Shown here piece after piece: positions 1 through 12,150 of a stretch of 64,000 nt of DNA. Below the pieces are notes generated by a model, which saw only the letters and a list, made by a program, of their open reading frames with translations, did no database searches and was not told the origin of the DNA. Position 1 is the first letter of the stretch, and every line of letters begins with the position of its first letter. A program made the position numbers and the translations under genes. The DNA comes from Bemisia tabaci (taxonomy: Eukaryota; Arthropoda; Insecta; Hemiptera; Aleyrodidae): NCBI RefSeq assembly GCF_918797505.1, contig NC_092798.1, forward strand, positions 7,391,501 through 7,455,500, read 5' to 3'.

Positions 1-1416
1 CTCTAAATGCCACTCTTGGGTTCCAAATTAGGGAGAGGAGGCTTTGCATGATTCCGAAGAAACAAACGAAAAGATTCCTTTAGGAGGAGGTAATTCATTG
101 CGACTGTGCACCATTTCTTAAACCGTCAATAAAATTTGGTGGAAATTCTTAACGAACATGTTGGTTCTCGACCAATGAGAAAGACGTGCATTGAGAGAAA
201 CAGTACTATAATTAGAAACATGTTGAGAAGTTCCGCATTTTTTCAAACATTTTTTGCTCGCGCGAATAATTCGGTCCCTCCGAGCCGGATTCGTTTTCCG
301 CGAAAAACGCGCGGGAAGAAAAAAAGAAAGAAAAATTCTCGTCCGGGGGTCCGGGGAGTGCGATCGTGGATTCCTGACCTTTGACAATCCTCAGACTGAC
401 AAATGGGTGCAGTGCACTGACAAATGGGTCGTCTGACTAGCGGCCACGGGGCCCAGACGCGGGAGAAAAGACAATGGTAATCAAAAATACGACTTTCGAA
501 TGCCTACCCAAGGGCAGTTTCCCTATTTTTTCCTCGCTGGCACGGCGGCGCGGCGGGACGACAGGGGGGGGGGGGGGGGATGACGGCACAACGGCACATG
601 TCTCTAATTTGTGCTGTCGATGACGCATGTACGCAAGACACGGCGGAACATACGACGGAACCCCCTCCCCCTGGCCAACGGGAGAGGGGGTTGTCAGCAC
701 GGTTTGACATCGAGAGTGCCCGAACATGCTTCGCTGTGGCGTGGGTCCGGAATCGGGAAAGAGCTCCGAAAATCCGACGGCGAGGTTGCCAATTCGGCTT
801 CAAAAAAAGAGCCAAAAAAGTTGACGAAAAAATCCGTTTTCAGCGGAAAGGATTAGCGGGCTTTCAGGGTTTCTCGCGATGAATGGAGGGTTTAGCTTTG
901 CGGGAGCGTGACATTGAAAAGAGGGGAAAAAACGAATGTAGCTTGGTGGGAAATGGAGCCATTAACTTTTTTTTAATATAAATTGCCACGATGAGGATTT
1001 TTCCTGGAAAATTTAAAAAAACGCTTTCCTCTGTCACTGATGACGTCAATTAAGAAATTTTTGCAATATCAGCGGATTTTTAAACGTTAGAAGCGAGAGG
1101 AGGGCTACGGTAACTAATGAAATAAAAATGAGGTAGTCATTGTGAGAGAAACCTGATTAATTCTTGAACAACACGCTCTTCAAGTAAACCAAAGGTGAAG
1201 CATATCAGCTTTTCTTACCTGCAACAAAATAATGAAAACATTCGTTAGGTTTCAGTAAAGAGAAACATTAAACAGGAAAGCTAAAGAAAAAAGAAAATCT
1301 TATTTAACTTGATTCAAACTTGTAGTACAACATTGCATCCCAAGTTTCCTTTTCCATACTTCAGTGAGAATTTCTTCCAGATTGTCGATTTGAATGTAAA
1401 ACTTAATTAAGCCCCT
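1..1416. other. No gene recognised; mixed-composition left edge
   Basis: I see no conserved protein, splice-supported exon or RNA gene here. Open frames on both strands are short and overlap a GC-rich patch around 430-780, which includes a long G-run near 567-579, so they look like chance frames. From about 950 the DNA turns AT-rich. The stretch ends where the terminal repeat of the hAT element begins. Confidence 0.6.
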
Positions 1417-2821
1417 CAGGGTGGCAAGTCAAGTTCAATTTCAAAATTCCCTGACTTTTCCCTGACTTTTCCCTGACTTTACAATAAAATTCCCTGACTT
1501 TTTGTAGGCAAGAGACCGCGACTTTTTCTGAATACGATTAAATTTCCTGACTTTTTAAAGTCATCGACGCGCAGTTGCACTCAGAATGTTGTGGGTAAAT
1601 TCGGTGCTGAATAATTGAATGAATTATAGCCTGGAATGCACATCTTTAACTTATTTTGATAAAAAGAGATAACCATTTCACAATCAAAGAAAATTCAGAA
1701 AAAAAAATTACACACATTAATTAAAATTTTAAATTTTCATTTAACTTCTTAATAATGTATGAAAGGGAAGGAGTGGCGTACGATGAATCAGTCTCTGTAT
1801 TAAAATCACTGAAATCGGTCAGCTGCAAAAGCTATGAGATTGTGCCGTAATAGCTACAAAATTTCGTCCTAAGATAATAACACTAGCCATTCAGGGAGTA
1901 CTTTGTAGAAAGATGCTGAACATGGTATGAGGGAGCAAAAACAGAAAGCAAGAAAACAAGATTTTGAACACAGAAAAAAGTTCATAAATTTATTAAATTA
2001 AAAGGAACAAATAAACTTATAGGTCTGGGAGATCAAGAAACTAGCACTTATATTGAAACAAATTAATGCACTTAATGCATTTAGAAGAGACACATTTAGA
2101 ACAACAGATCAATGAAATCATAAAAGTAGTAATGATCTGAGTATGAGTGAACAAGAATACCTAATTGAATTAATTAAACCAAACATAGCGAAACTGATAC
2201 ATTTAGTATACTGAGCATAAAAAAGTGGTCAGAGATCCTGAAGATCAAAAAAGTATTGCTATTTTTGATACAGGCAAACAATAATGCTCGTACGAATTAA
2301 ATACTTTGCCCTCATGAGAAAAATAATTGAAGAAATATTTGTATTTTCACTACAAAATATTGGGAAAAATGGTTACATTTCAAGTGTGAATATGCAGACG
2401 TCTGGAACTGAATTTACTATCTCAAGTACACTAAGTAAATATTGAACAAAAAAACTTCAAAATTCAAAAATGAAACATACAAGAAGGCAAGAAAATAGGT
2501 AGATACCAACAGCAATGGAAAAAAAAACCCAAAAAGTAAAGTAATATAATTATCACAAATTAAATAAAGCTGTTACCTGTTAGACCTGCTAGAGTACTAG
2601 AATAAACATTTAACAAAATAATCAACAGGTAACTGAATAATCAATGGGTAGCTTGCTTGTAATCACTTAGGTTACAAATGGAATTTTAGTGAATTCGATC
2701 CACTTTTGGCCGGAATTATAAAAATAATGAACAAGAAATAAAAAAACAGCATAAAACTAAAAAAAAATGAATTGCAAACAAATTACAAAAATTGGAACAC
2801 AAAAATATAAGCTTACGAAAC

Positions 2822-5125
2822 TCAAAACTGTTCCTTGGAAGCTTTCAGCTCTTTAATCTTTTCTACTAAAATACTATCCTTTAGTTGAGTCTCATTCTTG
2901 AGAGCCTTGCGTGCGGCTTCTAAATCCTTGACTTGATTTTGGGCCAAAAGTCTTTTCCTCTTCCTTACTTCTGAATCAGTCTCTGAAATCTCTCGTTTTC
3001 TTTTAGCCTCAGTAAAGTTTGCATGGGCATTTCTAAAAGCATGTGTTAAATTCTTATCAATGACAAAAGTGGCCAGCCCATTCATTGATTGAACTTTATC
3101 ATGTATTATGCGCCTGGCAATGAGACTTTCCTCTTTAAGATTAGTTTCTAGGAGTTCCTTGTTTATGGAAAAGCCAGACTCAACAAATGCATTTCCATGC
3201 GAAAAAATCAGACTTGCTTTGACAACTTTCGTTAAGGCAACATGCATATTTTTTTTAAGATTAAATAAATCCATAAAAAAAGCATCGAGTCTCTCTTTAA
3301 ATCTTGAGTAAGCTAGGCATTTTTCTTTGACAACAGGACATGAAAAAAGGTTCTTATAATCTTTAATAGCTTTTTCGCCAGTAACTGCACTCACCCAATT
3401 ATTTTGCACAAAAGTAGAAATTAAAGATCTAAATCTTTCTGTACCTAAAGAGGTAATGGCGATTTCAGGGTTAAGAGAAGAAAGCTGCAGTGTCAAGGGG
3501 TATTTAAGAGGAGACTTTTCTAAGAGGAGATTACAAAATTTCTTTATAGTTACTCTGTATTCATTTCGGAACAATAAAATTTCACTAGTTTTGGGCCTGG
3601 AACTTAGTTTTCGGAATGCTTCCTTGGTGCACTCGTCAAGTACTACATTCTTTGCATACAAAAGGGTATTTTCATCAGAGAGATTTATTTTTGATACATT
3701 TTGTGCATGTTCACTGAGGACTTCTGGTTTTACAATACGCTCTAAAAGATCATGCACTAAAGAGTTAAGCTCCTGATAAAGGAAAGGAGCCAATGGCTCG
3801 TTTCCTTGGAATTCTCTAAGAAAGGGCTCAGTCTGTTTTGCAATGAAACTGAAAAATGCAAGTTTCACAGAGAGTAAAGGATCACTGAGGCATTTTTTTA
3901 ACATTTTGTAATAAAAAGACTTAGGCTCCTTTTTATTTTCCCTTAAACCTTCCACAAATTTTAGCATATTTGGTAAAATTTTGACTGCTCTATCTGCTGC
4001 ATCGCCATTCTCTAGCCATCTGACTAGACAAAATGGTTTAGGAAATATATTAGATCCAGAAAAACTTGTATATAAGGCACGACGTGCAGGCGAGTTATCC
4101 AAAACTTTGTAACTTGCTCTTAGATATAATTCTAACTCCCATTCATTTTCTGAAAAGGCTCGCTCAAAAGCATTATTCACATGATGTAAACCACATGTGC
4201 CCATGTTTAAAATAGAAGGATCATCTGGATCAGTGCTAACACTGGACCTAAGGTCTCTAGATGCCTTCAGATTTACATTGGGCCCGTCCATTGAAAGCTG
4301 AATTATATTAGTCATTGGTAATGGTGACAGCCCTTTATGAATACCCGCTACAAGATCAGCTGAAGTTTGAGATCCTAAAAACACTGAGTTAAAGTAACGA
4401 GTAGCAACAAGATCACAGGTCGTATCCCAAAATCTAACAGCTAGGTCCATTTGGGTTTTTTCTGCTATTTTATTAAAAGATTCATCAAAACAAACAACAA
4501 AACAGTCAACACACAAAAGTAAGTTTTGAACTTCCTTGTGGAAGTGGGGCGCTAGGCCATAATTCACTGAGTATGATATTTTTTCCCTGCTCAATTTGAC
4601 TTTTTTGGCTATTTCGGAATCAGGATATTTCCGAGCATCTAATTTGACAATGTTTTCCATCGACCTCATGGATAGGTTTGGTGTCATCACATATTGCAGG
4701 CATGATAGAATCTCTGCATCAGAAATACTGTTCTTCAGCACAAATGATTGAAGACCACGCGGTGTTATTTCAACACTTAATTTGCTGATATCCGTCGATG
4801 ATGGTACACTAGGAGGATTGTCATTACTGGGAGTCAAGGTGATCGGTGGTTCATGCGACTCTGAAGTGATGATGGAGGAAGTTGTACTTTTGTAGAAGCA
4901 CTTCAACGAAGCACTTGATTTAGCGTTTAGGACAGCTAGTTTGTGTTTTTTACCTTCCTGGTGAGACCGCAGCGCTCGCTTGCCCATATTCCCAAGGACG
5001 AATACTGATCTGCAGAGAGAGCATCGGGCTTCATTCAAATGATTGTCAACTTTTTCCAGCCATTCTGCAAACTCAGGATTTTGCAGCCACTGCTCTTGGA
5101 ATCTAGTCTGTTTCGATGACATCAC
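2822..5125 (-). CDS. hAT-family transposase with N-terminal zinc finger, 767 aa, intact
   Basis: This is an uninterrupted frame from ATG at 5125 to the stop at 2822. Residues 35-61 form a C2H2/BED-like zinc finger (C35, C38, H55, H61). The stretch to about 130 is Ser/Thr/Pro-rich linker. The putative RNase H-like core has an acidic FDESF motif (D214), a second acidic SMDGPN motif (D280) and a CGLHHVNN motif (around 311-318), as in hAT transposases. A FVESGFS motif (E649) lies in the C-terminal hAT region. Residues about 705-767 are highly charged and probably coiled coil. It should cut and paste the surrounding element in the nucleus. The start was chosen because the zinc finger follows it closely and a splice acceptor lies 41 bases upstream. 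No frameshift or stop is seen, so the copy may be recent or active; domestication is less likely because terminal repeats are present. Confidence 0.85.
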   Translation of the reverse strand: MMSSKQTRFQEQWLQNPEFAEWLEKVDNHLNEARCSLCRSVFVLGNMGKRALRSHQEGKKHKLAVLNAKSSASLKCFYKSTTSSIITSESHEPPITLTPSNDNPPSVPSSTDISKLSVEITPRGLQSFVLKNSISDAEILSCLQYVMTPNLSMRSMENIVKLDARKYPDSEIAKKVKLSREKISYSVNYGLAPHFHKEVQNLLLCVDCFVVCFDESFNKIAEKTQMDLAVRFWDTTCDLVATRYFNSVFLGSQTSADLVAGIHKGLSPLPMTNIIQLSMDGPNVNLKASRDLRSSVSTDPDDPSILNMGTCGLHHVNNAFERAFSENEWELELYLRASYKVLDNSPARRALYTSFSGSNIFPKPFCLVRWLENGDAADRAVKILPNMLKFVEGLRENKKEPKSFYYKMLKKCLSDPLLSVKLAFFSFIAKQTEPFLREFQGNEPLAPFLYQELNSLVHDLLERIVKPEVLSEHAQNVSKINLSDENTLLYAKNVVLDECTKEAFRKLSSRPKTSEILLFRNEYRVTIKKFCNLLLEKSPLKYPLTLQLSSLNPEIAITSLGTERFRSLISTFVQNNWVSAVTGEKAIKDYKNLFSCPVVKEKCLAYSRFKERLDAFFMDLFNLKKNMHVALTKVVKASLIFSHGNAFVESGFSINKELLETNLKEESLIARRIIHDKVQSMNGLATFVIDKNLTHAFRNAHANFTEAKRKREISETDSEVRKRKRLLAQNQVKDLEAARKALKNETQLKDSILVEKIKELKASKEQF

Positions 5126-5166
5126 AGACAGAGGACTACTTATGAACTACTTCACGAGAGATAAAC

Positions 5167-6146
5167 CTGGAGGCAGAAAGTAGTAAGGGAATTAGAAGTG
5201 ACATAGGGGAAAGTTACTTATGACTGAAGGAATTGAAAAAGGACCATCTCCAGGGATACGGCCTTTTTTCGAAAATTACAGGCGTTGAATAATCTGCGAT
5301 CGTTAGACAGAAAGTATTTGTAACATTAATTTTCTTTTTTCATTTGCAAGCTCCTGTGATGCTTTGATTTGCCTTTCATTCTTGGTTAGATTAGAGAAAG
5401 TTCAGTAGTTTCAACAGACAAAAGCAACTGACAATGTTGTTGCCTTAATGATTTGGCTTGTTACATGCTTTGTTGCACAATAATAAGTGCTCTACCATGT
5501 GCTACCATGTGCTGTGCTACAGACAGTAGACGCACTGATATGATGTTTTCTACGTAAGAAGTGTGGACGATTGAGTAATCCTTCTTATACTAAAATATTT
5601 CAAGATCAAGCATAAGCAACTGCTAATAATTGAAAAGGAGCTATCACCATTTTAAGCTTACCTTGTCAATCCCAAATAAGTTTACGCACTTTCAGAAAGC
5701 AACAGTAAATTAGCTATCTCTATTCAGCAATTAAAGCAAATACAAGAATTTAAGATCTTCCGTAGCATTCAAACAGTGTGTAAACCTATTTGGCATGAAC
5801 TTTTCCTCCCTTCAGGTCCAGTTGTATTCATTGAAATGTGCGATTATGCACTGGAATCGCATGTTGCCCTCACACACAATTTATGAAACCTTCAGTCTCG
5901 AAATTTCACGAGCTTCCGCTTTCTAAACAAATACTGTAATATCGATTCAAATTTAAAACAAGAGGTGTAATCATTTACTCAGAGCCATCGTTGTGATTCC
6001 ATCCTGAAGTTAGAGTAAAACTACGAAACAATGCAGAGACAGGAATGACTTGACACATCCAATAGGTCCGCCGGTGATATCAACTGAGCATCTTTTTCAT
6101 TCCCGGAGATGAGAAAAAGAAAAGAACTGAAGTATTCGAAACTTAC
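5167..6146 (-). other. Putative 5'UTR intron of the hAT transposase gene
   Basis: On the minus strand a strong donor TCAG|GTAAGT lies at 6147/6146 and an acceptor CCTCCAG|GTTTAT ends at 5167, 41 bases before the transposase ATG. Together they would remove 980 bases and join a noncoding first exon (upstream of 6147) to the coding exon. This is inferred from splice consensus only. Confidence 0.5.
5672..5793. repeat. Small inverted-repeat element (MITE) inside the hAT intron
   Basis: The ends are inverted copies of CCAAATAAGTTTACGCACT (left) and its reverse complement with two mismatches (right, ending near 5792). The element is about 120 bp. A second member lies at 38100-38215. It sits inside the putative intron of the hAT transposase gene, so it either inserted into the transposon or travels with it. 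Confidence 0.6.
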
Positions 6147-6778
6147 CTGAGCACATCCTAGAGCTTTGTCTCCAACAATCCGAAATTCGGACAGTTCAGT
6201 TCAGCACCAGCACCACTTCATTTACGATGTTAGGTTAGGAGGATTTCACCGCCCAGCCATGCAGTTGCACCAACCTTACATGTTTTCTACCAAAACACGG
6301 CAGATTCGAACTATGCATAGTATACACCACGATCTGCGCGGACCTGACTCGAGGTTATTAATAAAATTGTTTTTATTGGTACACGGTTGTCAACGATTCC
6401 CGATCCGCGCGTGTTTCTGTTAGTTCCCCCTACCGAAAGCCGCCGGGCGCAACGAAATAACCGACAGGATCATTCTTTTAGTGTGCATAGGTTGGTAAGT
6501 CACAACGATGACGGAGGAGTGGGGGACCGACGAAAAGGAACGACACCCAACGGAGTCGGACGGAAATGACCGATCGTGGAACACTGTTGCCATGTGGAGG
6601 AGGGACGGAACTCTGTTTGCTACGTAATGTACACGTTAGTTCATAAGATGCGCTGATGCGCTACGAAAATTCCCTGACCGCGGCAATAATTCCCTGACAT
6701 TTCCCTGACTTTTCCCGGTCACTCAAAATTCCCTGACAATTCCCGGTTTCCCGGTTTTCCCTGACGCTTGCCACCCTG

Positions 6779-8381
6779 CCCCTTCTCTCGTAGATGTTGA
6801 TCACATATTTAGCTCTTCTACCCGAAGTGAAGAATAGTGTAGAGCTTAAAAATTCGACAGAAAAATTAGAGGATTTTAAGAAGCATCACGAAAGGACTGC
6901 AAAAAATACATCATAATCATCATCATCGCTTCTGGCAACACCGCGCTCGAAGGGTGGAGTCGGTTGCTCTTCACCCTCCAACGAAAACCGCTGGCGACAC
7001 CGCCGTTCACCCCCGAAATCCGCCCTTCTCGGCTCGACCTCAGCGGGGCGCGATATACCCCTTCCATTTCCGCGGCGATGCGGCAACCCTGCGTGAAAAA
7101 TCAGGCACCGGTGTCCGAGCACTCTGCAAGACAATATCCAGCGCAAAGGCCTCATTTGACATCCTCATAAGCGAAGCGCGGTTGCCACGTTAAGCCCTTT
7201 AATTAATGATTTTTAAACAAGACCTTCGCTGCATCGGATTATTCCGACGATTTAACAGGAACAAAATTGGATTGGAAACAAAATAAGTGCCATGAGTTCC
7301 CGATGCCAATATTAGGTCGAATTAACGTGAGAGCCAGAATTAGGAGTTCTTCGTTGTAAAATGATATTCAACTAAGCAATTCTTGGTACAAAGGACTTGT
7401 TACCTCACAATAAACTGCTCAGGGTTATTTGACCTTTGGAGCTCAATTAGCCAAAAACTATATGGATTACATTACTCAATCAAGAACCAACTTTTCTGGC
7501 CATCTCATGCTCATAACTTTCTCCCTTCATTTTCACGGTTTTCCATTCCTGTTAACACCCTACCTACCACTGAACCATCGGGAAAAAACGCACCTCAGCA
7601 GGGAGTCTCAACGAGAGATAAGCGGTTTTAGATGAACGTTTCGCCGCAACGGGAAAAAGGCTACACTTACGCAAAAAACACAGATCTCCAATGGGTAGCA
7701 ATGAAAGATACGCTATTTTTGCTACGCAGTAACGAGGCTACACTACGTATAAAAACGCGAATCTGCATGAAGTTCCAACGAGAGATACGCGGTTTTTGCT
7801 GAGCGCACCTCCGCGCCGGGAATAAGGCTAACCCGTTCTCTCACTTTCAAACGAAACGACCTTGGAGGATGAACGAAGGGCGTCACGTTCGAGTAGCCTA
7901 ACTCAAAAGCTTTAGATCGGGCGCGCCGAGCAAAAACCGCTTATCTGCCTGATTTTGTAATTGAACATACGCTATTTCGGTTCATTATACTTTGAAACCG
8001 TCCTGCTCTTGGTGTTACGTCGTTATATCTTCCCTCTCGTAAGTGTGAGAGGGCGTGGGAGGGAGAAAATTAAATGAAGTTAATAAAACTCGAGGAGAGA
8101 GGACCGAAATTAATGTCACCTGGCTGGTGCGCGGCATTAAAGGGGGGGGGGGGGGGAGATAATAAAATGCGCGGGGAAAAGGAGACAATGACGCGATATT
8201 CGACTTCCACAGTGGTGGACGAATTATATGTTTTTATGGTTATGATATGGTTATTTTTTAGAACTTTTTTCCCTCGTGCAGCCTTTACGCTGCTTCGCTC
8301 AATCTACATGACAGAAGTCTCCATTCCAATCATCGCGGTAATTTTCATGCAATGGAAACTCCGTGTGGGATAGTGATACAT

Positions 8382-8414
<33 letters not shown>

Positions 8415-9964
8415 TGAAGGAGGGGGAGGAAAAGAGTTCCCAGTCAGCCTTTTCGAAAAGTGTGGTCTTGGGCTACTTAAGAGGGAAATTTGCGTGATAA
8501 ACTGCCTGATACTCGTAATTTTTTACTTAGATCTTCTATTTAACTTGTATTAAAAATTCAATTGGATTTATGAACGAGACATCTTAGTGCGTTATATATT
8601 ATTGACCGAAAAAGCAGTTATAAACTTCGCGATACTTATTGTTTCTGCCGTTCATCAGTGAGCTGGGTGAGGTAAAATCCCTCCTTTTTTTCGAACTATT
8701 ACGAACAAAAGAAATGCCGATACGTCTCTACGTACTTCAGTATAGTAAGCACCCTGTTAAATATTTCCATCTGGCTGAGCCTCCCCGTACCGACCTCTGA
8801 TCAAAAAATTCACCGAAAAGGAACACTAACGCGGAGAAAGAAAATGAAATACACTCTCAATGAACTTCCTGGTAAGAACCTTTGCAAAAGTCGACACAAA
8901 ATATGCATAGAGCACATTTTTAATCAGTCACTACGAAGCCCAGCGATCAAGGTCACTCAACAGAGAAGCCACAAAGCACCACCAATCCACCTAACGCCAG
9001 CGAGAACCACCCCCTTGAAAAAAAGGGTTGCTGGTCACCAGAGCCATCTCATTCCAAAATTACTAATTCCGAGGTTCCAAGCTCCAATCCCTTTGTTTTT
9101 TTCGGTCACAACGAAGCCTACGGCCGAAACACCACCTATCAAGGTCACCCGATAGAGGAGCCACCAAGCTCCACGGATCAACCCACCCCCCGATCGAAAA
9201 AAGGGTTTGCAGGTCACGAGAAGCAACCCCTCTGCGGAGAGCCGGCAACGCAGGGCCGCGCTCGCTCCGGCCAGCTGTCAAACGGGGACGGGAGCGGAAG
9301 GGAGGGGGCGCAGGGGTGGCGCGCAGGGCGGGAGGGGGTCGGAGTCAGGCGCGTGAGTGGGGTGAAGCGAGTCGCGGGTTGAACAACCCCTCTCCGGTGG
9401 TGTGATCCGAGGAGCGGAATGGAGTGCCCGTAAACCCGGGGAGGGGCGCCGAATTGCACGCTGCACCCACCCCGGACTCGGTGCCCTTTTTCGGGAACCG
9501 GCCGGCTTCGGCGACTGCGGTGCCTTTGCGTCATTTTGCCCGGAACAAAGGCCGCGGCCGCGGGGTTGAGTGCTCCTTCAGGAGTATCGGTTTCATCCGG
9601 CGATTCTCATCTCGGACCGGGATTCTCGGCTGGATGGACGGGAGCAGGGCTTTTGTTTACACGCGCTCTCTCCGGAATTGCACGCACATTATAGAGAAGT
9701 CCAACTCGAACAGGGTTGGAGAAATTCAACTTAAACAGGGTTAGAGAGATTCAACTCTAAGGGTGTTTACTGGAGTTTTATGCGGAATTTTCCCAATTCA
9801 AACGAAATTTCCTCGTTTTTCACAGAAATCCAACTCTAAACAGGGTTGGAGAAATTCAACTCTAGGGGTGTCTAATGAAGTTTTAACTTGAATTTTCCTA
9901 ATGTTTCCCTCATATTTTAAATGAAATTTCCTAATTTTTTGGAGGAAGAAATTGGCATTCCTTT
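6779..9964. other. Gene-free stretch with degenerate direct repeats
   Basis: No conserved coding exon was recognised. 7606-7830 contains three degenerate copies of a phrase resembling ACGAGAGATACGCGGTTTTT. 8385-8412 is a poly-A run and 8142-8156 a poly-G run. 8943-9040 is repeated in diverged form at 9136-9236 (offset about 193). 9240-9640 is GC- and CpG-rich and could be a promoter or CpG island, but no gene could be attached. 9690-9880 contains direct repeats of an AACAGGGTTGGAGAAATTCA-like unit. Confidence 0.6.
9690..9880. repeat. Local direct repeats (CAACTCTAAACAGGGTTGGAG-like)
   Basis: The phrase AACAGGGTTGGAGAAATTCAA occurs near 9708, in diverged form near 9735, and again near 9838. 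Each is followed by a similar GGGTGT...AGTTTTA stretch. This looks like a tandem duplication with divergence and has no coding potential. Confidence 0.55.
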
Positions 9965-10196
9965 CACGGTTGCCACAGCATTAAAAGAGTGAAATTCCCT
10001 TTAATTTCCCTGATTTTCCGGACACATTTCGGTAAAATTTCCCGACAATTGAAGGTATACCAGACGGTGAAAAACACATAATTAGAAATAATATTTCTTT
10101 GACATTTTCGTCGTTTTCCCGAAGACTGCTAGGTTTTTTCTGATTTAATTAAAGCCCTTGACATTTCCCGTTTTTTCTAGACTGTGGCAACCCTAC
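9965..10196. repeat. Inverted-repeat element with GGTTGCCACAG ends
   Basis: The left end reads CGGTTGCCACAG and the right end CTGTGGCAACCCT, which are inverted copies. The interior contains several TTCCCTGA/TTTCCCG phrases like the subterminal motifs of the hAT element at 1417-6778. It is probably a non-autonomous hAT-like element of about 230 bp; no target duplication was clear. Confidence 0.5.
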
Positions 10197-10379
10197 CTTT
10201 GATTCGACAAACATGCTTGATGAACTGATTCAATTTTTTCACTTTTTCCAGTCATGAATTGCACGAAATTGGAATACGCTTGTCACACTCATAATTTCCT
10301 GATTCATCACCGATTTTTATGATATCTTCCTGATAACATCGAATTTCATGATATTTTCCCTTTTAAAATATTGATTTTA

Positions 10380-10460
10380 GTCGAAGCAGGCTGCCTCACC
10401 AAGAATCGATTGTTATACATAAATTTAAGTGGATGAAACGCAGTGTTGCCACCTCTCAGC
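10380..10460. repeat. Single arm related to the foldback at 58463-58616
   Basis: This stretch contains AAGAATCGATTGTTATACAT, then a TTTAAGTGGATGAAA-like phrase, then AGTGTTGCCA. The order matches the right arm of the foldback at 58463-58616. A third relative is at 13690-13780. These are probably halves of one degenerate repeat family. Confidence 0.45.
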
Positions 10461-11920
10461 GAGTCTCCCTTAATACTACATGGGCGATAGCAGTGCAGGG
10501 TCTCAAAAATACATTGCCTCTGATTCCACGTTCCTATTTCCATGTTCTATGCCTCCACGTCGCTAGAGAGCCAGCAGGATTGCGAGGTCGGCCCAGAAAT
10601 CCGATTACCGCTGATTTGCATGGGAAGCGTAACGCAGGCACCCCGTAATCGAGCTATCCCGATTATCAGAGAAGAAAAATGGAACCGTGTGGGGGTGGGT
10701 GGGGCTGTGTGTGTGTGAGGGGGGGGGGGGCGAAGGCAGTGAACCCAAGTCAACCCGATCTAATTGAGGAAACCAGTTGTTCGGATTAATTGAGCGAACT
10801 CAAAGTATTTCGCTGGACACATAAAAAAGCCGTTTACGGCCGCGTTTAACGTGTTTACACCGGCGGGTGCATCGCAAAGTTGCCAGAGTGAGCTTAAAAA
10901 TCAACACTTTCTGGTCAGGCTTCATGACAGCTTTCCATGACTAAGTTCAAGGACTTTCGAGAGAAGTTGTCAATAAGAAAGCTAAAGTGCATTCAATTTT
11001 TGGTGTATGCTACATGCATATCCCAGGGGCACGAATAGTTGCATCACACAACGGAGAGTCTGGAAATCCATTCCTTAGAAAGGTATAGGTGTTTACAATT
11101 AACACTGGCTGGGTCAAAAGGCAAATATACAAATAACATCAAGTGTATGATCTGACCTCCATTTGATAAGTGTTGAAAATACGAGTTAATATCTCGTTCA
11201 TGAGTTGGTTTTCGAACTACCCGTTGTGTGGATCGCTTTCTACGTAAGATTTGGAAGTGGAACCATGCGACGTGTTCGTCTGATTCAGACCTTGTCTCGT
11301 CGCCCGATATAAATGAGAAATAGAGCAAATTTCAGGAATTCTAAGTACAAGGAGCAATTTTTCGGCTTGAATATTCGAAAAAATTCAAGTATCCGAACTT
11401 TCCAATGCGTCAGGGATTTCGTCCGACTCGACGATTCGACAACGTTGGTGCATCGGCAAAACGAGGACTTAACCGGCGTTACTCATACAAATTATGGAAT
11501 AGCTGGGAAATTAAGAGCCGTGAGCTTTGTTCGAGCCTGAGCCCTGACGGAGAGGAGGCGGATAAAAATGTTAACAAGGGGATCCGTGGAGGGGGTAGGC
11601 ATTAGTCATGATTGCGCGGTGATATCTACGCTCACGATTAGGATTCCGCCGCGACGCCCGTTGCAGAACCACGCAACTCTCAATGGGAACCACGCGCGGT
11701 TACGCGGTTTTCGCCTGCGGTGAGCCGCGAGCTGAGCTTCGGTTCAAAATCCAGGTTCTGTTCCGAGTTTCCCAGAAACCGTATTGAGCTTACTCGTCCT
11801 CGAGTCTATCGAAAGGTTCGAAAAACAAGGAGCTTGAGTTTGAAAAGCGTTGAAATCCGACGATTTTCAACCCCTACAGATGCATTTTTCTGCTCTAGAA
11901 ACAGCCGAGATAGCACTGCG
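10461..11920. other. No gene recognised
   Basis: Several short frames occur, but none resembles a known protein or is framed by convincing splice signals. 10690-10735 is a GT/G-rich microsatellite. The stretch near 10920-11045 resembles 21164-21265 (shared phrase CACGAATAGTTGC) and is probably another dispersed repeat. Confidence 0.55.
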
Positions 11921-12148
11921 CACTGGAAAAAAAACACATTGGATCTACAATCCAAACTCTTAAAAACATCGACAAGAAAAAGTACTCTTGATTCAATCAG
12001 AATCTAGCTTAAATCAAGAACCAAGCCTCTTAATTTAAGAGGATTTCGTTTTGATTCAAGCAAAAATCCGATCGAATCAAGAGTATTTTTTCTTGTCAAT
12101 GTTTTCAAGAGTCTGGACTCTAGATCCAATGTGTTTTTTTTTCCAGTG
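11921..12148. repeat. Foldback MITE, arms about 75 bp
   Basis: The left arm begins CACTGGAAAAAAAACACATT and the right arm ends with its reverse complement at 12148. Similarity between arms continues inward through the TTGGATCT, ACTCTTAA and GACAAGAAAAA phrases to a centre near 12035. No ORF. The next repeat starts only two bases further on. Confidence 0.75.
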
Positions 12149-12150
12149 CT

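Larger units (their letters stand above)
1417..6778 (-). mobile_element. Putative complete hAT-superfamily DNA transposon
   Basis: The element begins with CAGGGTGGCAAG at 1417 and ends with the reverse complement CTTGCCACCCTG at 6778, a 12-bp perfect terminal inverted repeat of hAT type. Both ends carry clusters of the subterminal motif TTCCCTGAC (about 1448-1500 and 6670-6765), as expected of transposase-binding sites; the motif has the same orientation at both ends. The only long ORF inside is a hAT-type transposase on the minus strand. The flanks (AAGCCCCT left, CCCCTTCT right) share CCCCT but are not a clean 8-bp duplication, so the target site is unresolved. Confidence 0.8.

Noticed and set aside
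3108..3776. Plus-strand ORFs within 2822-5125
   Set aside because: Shadows of the hAT transposase on the opposite strand.
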